DNA from: Adineta vaga
Lineage: Eukaryota > Rotifera
Length of the DNA stretch: 64,000 nucleotides
Direction of reading: 5' to 3'
Assembly (NCBI GenBank): GCA_021613535.1
Contig: CP075492.1
Location: 2,108,001 to 2,172,000 of the forward strand
The first letter of the stretch is position 1. Every line of letters begins with the position of its first letter. The notes beneath the pieces were generated by a model. The model saw nothing but the letters and a program-made list of their open reading frames with translations. It did no database searches and was not told where the DNA came from. This document shows, in pieces, positions 56,600-64,000 of the stretch. Made by a program: the position numbers and the translations under genes.

Positions 56600-56644
56600 A
56601 GCCATCTGATGAGATCCGTAGCGGGATCGAAACGCGTCATGGCT
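56600..56644 (+). ncRNA. Hammerhead ribozyme, canonical core, next to telomeric tract
   Basis: Stem I AGCCAT (56600-56605), core CTGATGA (56606-56612), stem II GATCC/GGATC with loop GTAGCG, GAAA (56629-56632), minimal stem III CG/CG, cleavage triplet GTC with the cut after C56638, and ATGGCT closing stem I with six pairs. Every conserved position is present and no linker bases intrude. The very short palindromic stem III is the type that acts as a dimer in Penelope-like elements (established for the group). Confidence 0.85.
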
Positions 56645-56651
56645 GCTAGAC

Positions 56652-56684
56652 CACACCCACACCCACCCCACACCCACCCTTCGT
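56652..56684 (+). repeat. C-rich telomeric tract after the hammerhead
   Basis: CCACACCCACACCCACCCCA then CACCCACCC, 8 bases after the ribozyme. It closes the unit that starts at 52277. Confidence 0.85.
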
Positions 56685-56689
56685 GTCGA

Positions 56690-58372
56690 CTAAATTTTTT
56701 TCCATTTAACATTTTCGTTAAGATCTAGTAGTTGTGCATAATTAGATGTGGAATAGCTTTCAAAACTTTTCACTATGGTTCGATAAAGCATGTCAAGCTA
56801 TGCAAGAATTTAAATATCAGCATTTTTCCTGATCATGTTTCTTCTGTAAAAGTTAGAGATAAGTAAAACGAGTCGTAAAAGTTTTATATATTGTGTACTA
56901 AAGAAAAGAATGCTTAATTTTTCATACGTTTAATCAATCGACAGGTGACCATGTTTGTGCACCTTAAAAAAAACCTTTTCATTTATAATATGTAATAAAG
57001 CATCTTAAAACATAAAATAATAGACAGAACAATCGATGTATCAAATTTATTGAGAATTATGTATGCTCTGCCATGCATGATGTGTTAGATTTTTGTTAGT
57101 CTGTCTTCTTTCTTTCGGCATTTGTATTCAGAAAGAACTTATTGATTAATCAGGATTTGTTAATTTCTATTATTCATCTGGTTGAGAGTAAAACTGCATT
57201 ATAATAAGATATCGAATCTCATTTTTATTCAAAAGACAATAAAATAAAAATACAATTATTGATCGAATATACGCTCAATTTGAAATCTAATACTATACGT
57301 CGATGTAGTTTTTCCTGCTCTATAAAATAACATAAGATCATAGCTATCATTATTATCTCTCTTAGAATTGCTATGGACATAAAAGTATGAATAATTCGTA
57401 CTAGAATGAAACTTTAGTTTAGATTGTCATGATGCTGACTGTGACTATAAAATGATCCATACCGCTCTGATCCTCTATCGATAATCTATCGTTACCTATT
57501 ACTATATCCATACTTATGTAGAACGAATAGGCAAGAGATAAATAAAGATATCATATTAGTGGAATGGCTTTTTGGCAGTGCATTTGCGCAATCAAACCGC
57601 CGAATGTTGTACTGTCCGCATAAAAAATCAAATATTTTCTGCTTTTCGAAGCAGTTTCAAATGAAAACTTAGAAGAATATTATGACAAGCCCTGTCAAAT
57701 ATTCATACTTTTATGTCCATAGCAATTCTAAGAGAGATAATAATGATAGCTATGATCTTATGTTATTTTATAGAGCAGGAAAAACTACATCGACGTATAG
57801 TATTAGATTTCAAATTGAGCGTATAATAGAAAAAATCACACGTACCCTACTTTTTTATTCGAATACCCAAAAGTGATAGACTTCCTAAAACTGTTTAGTT
57901 CCTAAAAAATTGTTTTTGCTTCATTTTAGAAAAAAACTAAATATACCAAAATGTGCAGAATTTTATGCTCTATCATTCTATCCGAGAGAAAATAAGATCT
58001 AGGGGGTGGCAGATTTACGGTCTTATTCCGCGGTGTCCTTTTTTGTGAATTGGATATTTTGGTTGAGCTTGTCGACCTCTATTTAACCATATAAAAACAT
58101 GTATTAAAAATCCATAGCTGAGACGGCTTTGACTATCCAAACATGCACGATAAAAAAAGCTTACTCGATGTATAATGATACATCCTTTAATGTTATGAAT
58201 CTCACTAAAATATTCAAATTTTAACATAACTAAATCAATTATCATACTTTTTCTATCAATATCTTTTGTATTTTTTACTCTAAATTGATACTTTCTTGAG
58301 GGCGGGTGTCATTAATATTCATTTATTATAAATAAAGACAAAATCATTGATTAATCTCTATTCGATATGATT
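56690..58372. other. Intergenic with an inverted repeat
   Basis: Bases 57268-57393 recur as reverse complement at 57700-57825 (126-base arms, spacer about 306). The arms contain GAGCAGGAAAAACTACATCG. No transposase, target duplication or gene is recognised. Confidence 0.65.
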
Positions 58373-59614
58373 TTAACATAGAATTGGATAACTTGGTTGT
58401 GTAGCAACAGCACATTGATTATTTTTATTCCGTACCATTTTAACATAACCTTTTTCACCCCAATCCGTAGTCCAACTAAAATAAAAATACAAATTATTTC
58501 AAATCAATAATATTATAATTACCTATTTTTCAAAAGCCAATAATCTTTCCCAGATTCATTTCCATAACCAATAACAAAAATACCATGATCAGGAAAGTCT
58601 GGTCTACATTGTGGCTCATCATAAACTATAAAAATAACAAAATTGTACAAAAGAATTCTTTAATCAAAATGATATTTACCACCACTTTTATACAATTGAA
58701 ATGAAGTATGACCTGCATCAACAGAAGTTGCTATTGGTCCAATGAAAGCTGTAGCTTGTTGAAGAGCAGTTTCATTACCCGATGGAAGTTCAACATATCC
58801 ACAGACTTTAACAATAACATTTGATGTATTAAATGTACATGTATTTTCTTTCGCATTATATGGATAAGTTTTATCAGATTGAATACCACCAGCGTCTTTC
58901 AGATATTGAAAAGATTGATTCATTAAACCACCTTGACAACCCATATTACCGTATTTAGTTGAACAATCAACTAATTGTTGTTCTGAAAATGAAATACGTT
59001 CTCCTGTTTTAATTGCATAAAGACCTTCAATTGAACCAACTGCTGAAAATGCCCATGATGAACCACATTGACCTTGATTTTTAACAGGAACTACAGCACC
59101 TCTATCACGCCAATCTATTAATAAATAGAAATAAACAATAAGAAGTCATCAACATTAAATTCTTCATACCAACAGTATCGGGAATTTCAATATTAGAATT
59201 TATTATAAATTTTTGACCTTGTTTTTGATTATTTTCATTATGAAAATTCTTTAATAAATTAACAAATTCTTTATTTGTCTATAATAGAAAAATTATAAAA
59301 TGAATATCTAAATAATAAAAATCATTACTAAATCAGCAAATTGATTCATTCCAAGTCGATATGAATGAAGACCAAGATCAGCTTGATGATTATGTTCTTC
59401 TACTAATTCCAAATTTTTCCTCCAAATCATTCGACTAAACCACATATCAACATATAAAATTTTCATACAATAAAATTTCTTACCGAAGATGTTCTTCACT
59501 ACTTGTATAACTTTTATTAAATTGATTTTTCCATAATTTCCATTGTCGTTTATTATGAGCCCATGTGTTGCTCAAAGCAAAAACAATAAGTAAAACAATT
59601 ATTATTGATCGCAT
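58373..59614 (-). CDS. Cathepsin-L-like papain-family protein with catalytic Cys replaced by Ser
   Basis: Six exons join perfectly: 59614-59484, 59434-59329, 59278-59170, 59114-58680, 58625-58523, 58475-58373, total 987 bases, 328 residues, a normal cathepsin L length. A signal pe­ptide (RSIIIVLLIVFALSNTWA) precedes an I29-type propeptide (W..WK..FNKSY, NHQADLGLHSYRLGMNQFADL in part). The mature domain starts DWRDRGAVVPVKNQGQ. The active-site motif, usually CGSCWAF, reads CGSSWAF; the Ser codons are 59061-59059 and 59058-59056. The His (DHGIFVIGYG) and Asn (LLKNSW) of the triad are kept, although SWG reads SWT. GCQGGLM and the disulfide Cys are present. No stop or frameshift, so selection seems to keep a Ser form, as in silicateins or non-proteolytic papain homologues. 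Confidence 0.9.
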
Positions 59615-59619
59615 CTAAA

Positions 59620-62055
59620 TATTTCATTACAATGAAGAAAAATTTTATTTGTGCGTGTACGCACCTTTTGTTAATAATAAAAATGATCTTATCATTAATA
59701 AGCATTTTTTTATCTCAATGCAGTGTCATTTTTTCGTTGATATGATGTTGTTAGTTTTTTTCTTCAATTTTTGTCTCATCATCAATATAAGTTATTGAAA
59801 TATTTTTACTATTATAAACGACTACAGTTCCCGCTGCAAATTATAAAATAGCTACAAAGAAAATATCGCAAATTGAAAAAACGACAGGAGATGTATTTGT
59901 GTATATCATAAACACTGAAATACTACTTGATTCATTTTTTTTCTATTTTAGTTTCTCAGAACTATTAATTAAAATTATTCTTTAATCGTAGTTTATCCTC
60001 AACTTTTCGTCATCATTCCCACTTTTATTCTTTAACTTTAATCTGATCGTCACCCAAAGGATTATCCTACATTCTCACTCATACTACTGCGTTGTAGAAA
60101 TTTATTATTGTCACACAATTTTTATTAATTGAGTTACATAAATTTCATTCATCAAATTACACATTGGATTGAGTATGCAGTTACCTATTCAACGAATGAA
60201 TTAAGTTCAATTACAAACATCAGTAATTCAATCATGAAAAGAACAAGATATAGAAAACACTCATCAAATTTCCACGTGACGAATAAGAAGTTTAAAGTTG
60301 CTTTTCGATTTTCTCTTTTTCCGTCATCATTTCTATATATTTTTGTGAATTGTTTTCTTGTCTCTTTCTCTACAATTATAGTCAGAGTAATAATTATAAA
60401 CGCTCAGGAGCGCGTCTAATCTGAGTGAGGAGGTGTGTCAACATCCTTAGAAATATTCCCTCTACTGAAAGGAGGGTATGTACGAAAAGTAGTTAAAGTT
60501 CGTTCGTTTGTCCGTTCGTCCGTCACAACATTGTTACATATTGTATATAGTAAAACTATTCCTGAATATTTTCATAAAAGGGTTGACCGAAGGGTACTCG
60601 AGGTTGAGGATCACGAATATGATGTTAGTTTTAACTCATTATTAACTAATTATTTAACTGATCATTAATTATTAATATTTTGTATAAAACTTGACCAAAG
60701 GGTAATCGGGGTCGAGGAACACGAATATGATGTTAGTTTTAACTAATTATTGAGGGTGAGGGTGTGGGTGTGGGTGGGTGTGTGTGGGTGTGGGTGGGTG
60801 GGTGAGGGTGGGTGGGTGTGTGTGTGGGTGTGGGTGTAGACGAATGACAGATCTACACCTCTACCCTCACCCACACCCACACCCACACCCCACCCACACC
60901 CACACCCCACCCACACCCACACCCCACCCACACCCACACCCCACCCACACCCACACCCTCAATGAGAATCCCAGAAGCATGATGAAAACCTCAGAAACAC
61001 TCACTATAGTCTCAGGATTTCTGTCGTAATTCCCAGATTCTTATGATACTCCGAGGATTTTTAGAATTCTCATTATACTCGTAGAGATCTCGGATCCCAG
61101 GAATCCGCCGTTTCTCTCTTGAACATATCTTTTTTAAATAGGAAGAAAACTGTTTCTTTTGCCATCATCAGGTCTTCATTTCGCGGATTCTTTTTTCATG
61201 CACTACTGTCTACATACCCTAACTTACCTTCTTGTTTCACAAGATTTGTCCCAAAATCTATATCAATTGCAGCTGAAAACACAGCAAAAAATAAAAGAGC
61301 TAACAACGTTTTCATTATCTTTTACGCCTCCGAATGCTTGTTGGTAATAAAACAAACTGCTCGTATTATATTACTTTGAAGCAAGTCGACATATGCTTTT
61401 TTTCTCTGCAATTTTTCGTAGAATCGCACGATGCATGTGCTCTTATCTATGATAAATATGTACACTGTAAAAAAAAAGTCGAGAATAATCAACAATAAAA
61501 TCGTTTTTGATGTCCAAATAAGCGAAAAAAGAGTTTATGAATTTGCAACGTCAAAATAATATATATGGCATGAGATTTTAAACAAAAATGAAATGAAATA
61601 AAGTAGATATTTTAACGTTTTATTTAAATACAAGAATATTTGATCTTATACGATCATTTTCAACAAAAACACAATCTTTACAACGACAATATAATCTTTC
61701 GACAATAAGTTGTAATTTTGTCAATACATAAATAGATTCACTTGATCTAAATAGTGGATTTATAAAACGAGCAAATATATTTATTGTCAAAAGATTATGT
61801 TGTCATCAAGTATTGTTGTTATGTTTGTGTTGTATGTGAAGATCTTAAAATAAAACGTCAAAATACCTACTTTATTTCATTTCATTAAAATTAAATTTTT
61901 TTATTTATCGATTTTCATTTCGACGAAATATATTTGAATATTCTTCGAAATGATAAAATAACAAACATGTGACATATTTTCCCATAAGTATATTCGTCAA
62001 TTTAAATCGAAATCTATATAAACTTCAATTTTTTATTCAGAATAATAATAATAGA
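59620..62055. other. Intergenic with tandem duplicate and long telomere-like hairpin
   Basis: A segment with GACC.AAGGGTA.TCG, then ACGAATATGATGTTAGTTTT occurs at about 60584-60640 and 60692-60746. The hairpin follows at 60752. No supported gene. Confidence 0.5.
60752..60962. repeat. Long telomere-like hairpin with 17-bp higher-order units
   Basis: The G arm (60752-60838) mixes GTGAGGG, TGTGGG and GGGTGGGT units. After ACGAATGACAGATCTACACC a C arm runs to 60960. Inside it a 17-base unit, CCCCACCCACACCCACA, repeats about five times, a local amplification. It ends CCCTCAATGAG. Confidence 0.85.
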
Positions 62056-62367
62056 ATGCATTCAAGTATACTGATTAGTATTCTCCTAGTTATGACGATT
62101 ACTGTTGTACTAGGTATTAATATTCAACATGCATATTTATCATCTAATCAACAATCGATTTTCAATGAAAATAGCGTTGGTATTGATAATTTTCAAGTAG
62201 TAAAAGGTTAGTTATTCTATTAATAAAATAATTAAATTTCTATATAAATGAATATATATTTTCAAGATCAACAAGATGGATCTCGTAATTTTCGAGGTTG
62301 GGGTGGAGGTGGGAGTTGGAGTAGTGGCGGAGGTTTTGGTGGAGGTGGCGCTAGTGGTGGATGGTAA
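62056..62367 (+). CDS. Small secreted glycine-rich peptide (83 aa)
   Basis: Exon 1 (62056-62206) encodes a signal peptide (SSILISILLVMTITVVLG) and a short spacer; exon 2 (62267-62367) encodes GSRNFRGWGGGGSWSS then GGGFGGGGASGGW and TAA. The 60-base intron joins in phase 1. The mature part is Trp/Gly-rich, as in some antimicrobial or structural secreted peptides; that role is only a suggestion. Intact. Confidence 0.65.
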
Positions 62368-62369
62368 TT

Positions 62370-64000
62370 ATTATCAATCCAAAATATTTTAATAAAATGA
62401 CTTAAAAATCTATTTATAAAATATGCATCTTTTTTTTTGATTAAATAATAAATAAATATTGTTCAAGATGATTCGTTTGACCTTCAACTAATTGTTTGTT
62501 AATTGAAGATAAAATAGTCTTAAAGAATGTTTCTCATGGAAATGCGTGCTTTAATCCTTAGTCATTGTCGGGGGACCCATTTCACAGATTTTTCTTTCAA
62601 AGTGCATCAAGAGTTTCTGTGTTGGACTAATCTATTTATCTAATCTTTAGACTTATGTCGGTCTATATCATCCTTATATGAAATCATAGATAAGTCTTAT
62701 AGATGAAAAACACAGCTGTGGGTTTGAGTGGACCCTATGTCAATTTGGTAGGGCAGAAATCGATAGGATCAATGAATTTTCGATCATTTCATGGAACGGG
62801 ATTCCAACTTCGTATCCAGGCATTAGTTTCCAGTGTAGTTCCAATTGAATCTCTGATACGGATATATGAATCGAGATTTTTAGATTTGAAATCTTTGCTT
62901 TAGATTTTCTTTATTAATCTACATTTTAAGTAAACAAATATTTTAGAGTATTCTCATATACAATCAATGAAAAGGATATGGAAGTCTAACACTGATTCCG
63001 ATGACGACAATCATGAAAAGGATATCTTGAGGGTGAGGATGTGGATGTTGTCTCGTTACCTACATCTTCATCTATATTCACACCCTAATTTTATTTTTAA
63101 TGCGTATTATTTCTCGATTATATTCTCTTTATCATTCTTCAAATCCAATATTTAATCGAAACTTTTGTAAAGCTTAAGGTTATTTAATAGAAATCAGTGC
63201 AATGTTATATCGATAGTTATTAACAATTGCTTGTTAACTTCATCAAAATTCTCGCCTTCGTCTTTTTTCAACTGCATCAATTGCACGAAAAATAGTTGCC
63301 TTATTTTATATTCGTTCGAAGAATAGATTATATAACTTGTATGATATCAACAGATTAACTAGCAAGTGACTCATTTATGCAATTATTTACAAAAGTAACA
63401 AGTCTTATGATTTATAATCATGGAGAACGATTTCGTAATAAACAAAGAATTGCTCTCAATGATTTAACTATGGAACAGTAACATGAAAAACAAAATGATT
63501 TACTAATGATTGTATTTTATTGAAATTAGTTTTTGTGCAGAATTCGTACTATGATATAATATCTTCTGTTTTAATTGTCATTTGATGTTAATATATATAC
63601 AATGGGAGAAGATGTTTCAGGTATCACAATTCAATAATTGTAATCTATAAATCTTATTTTCTTTTACTTTACTATTTTAGTTGAATAACTTATTGATCGA
63701 CAGCAATATAATAGACTTAATTTTTTTCCTTATTTCTTTTCTTTTATTATAAAAATTTTCAATATATTCATTTCTAAAGTATTTGTACTCTTTTATTTTA
63801 AAAATTTTCTCTAAAATCACTATAATATGGTACTAATAAAAACAGTGATCGATACAAAATTATATACACATCCTTAAAACGGGCCGACTTACTTATTCAA
63901 TTCGATCGAACAACACCACAATCAACGCTCTACCAGAACAAGTAGGTGTCCGATGCTATTGGACTTCGTTGACGACCGCCTGCACTATTCCACATCCTAA
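62370..64000. other. Intergenic to the window end, with one degraded hairpin cassette
   Basis: At about 63024-63089 the terminus ATATCTTGAGGGTGAGGATG, a linker and a C-rich arm (TTCACACCC) form a degraded telomere-like hairpin. No gene is supported. Confidence 0.45.

Noticed and set aside
1-64000. CRISPR arrays, bacterial operons, rRNA genes
   Set aside because: None seen; the sequence is eukaryotic with spliceosomal introns.

Overview
This window looks like bdelloid rotifer nuclear DNA (Adineta/Rotaria-like), probably subtelomeric or a rearranged former chromosome end. The reasons are: AT-rich sequence with very short GT-AG introns; many tracts of TGTGGG-type repeats, the bdelloid telomere unit; two Athena-like (endonuclease-less Penelope-like) reverse transcriptase genes; a bacterial/fungal-type GH78 alpha-L-rhamnosidase; and expanded metazoan families (kelch, ART-TPR, MAM, EGF-7TM, F-box, two-TM proteins). 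No database search was run; names rest on motifs read by eye.

Layout. 1-5.8 kb: the end of a tandem-exon extracellular protein, a kelch gene and two hAT-like non-autonomous elements with perfect 8-bp target duplications. 5.8-11 kb: no genes, a 1.1-kb fold-back element. 11-16 kb: three paralogous two-TM modules whose splice sites allow one in-frame 1294-aa protein. 17-25.5 kb: a piggyBac transposase with intact DDD, a 5'-truncated GH78 gene, a decayed MULE and a Helitron-type helicase fragment. 25.5-34 kb: ART-TPR pseudogene, Cys-rich tail exons, MITEs, telomere-like hairpins, SINEs and hammerhead motifs. 34.5-38 kb: a two-exon two-TM gene and a MAM pseudogene. 38.7-57 kb: a mosaic of telomere-associated retroelement units. 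58-64 kb: a complete six-exon cathepsin-L-like gene whose catalytic Cys is Ser, a telomere-like hairpin of about 210 bp and a small Gly-rich secreted peptide.

Main observation. Hammerhead ribozyme motifs lie a short distance upstream, on their own strand, of C-rich telomeric tracts at 31848-31893 (-), 41202-41245 (+, decayed core), 43437-43489 (-), 52172-52224 (+) and 56600-56644 (+). The tracts also sit at the broken ends of host genes, which fits RNA with C-rich 3' ends annealing to G-rich chromosome overhangs. Two blocks are bracketed by such tracts in one orientation: 52277-56651 (+), with an Athena reverse transcriptase, and 47406-43428 (-), with five co-oriented ORFs and no reverse transcriptase. 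tRNA-derived SINE copies end in the same kind of C-rich tail. In addition, short inverted telomere-repeat hairpins (G arm, linker, C arm) occur at about eight places, some with a shared CATCTTGAGGG terminus.

Many of the genes carry one or a few in-frame stops in otherwise good frames, mostly TGA, so much of the content appears to be decaying.
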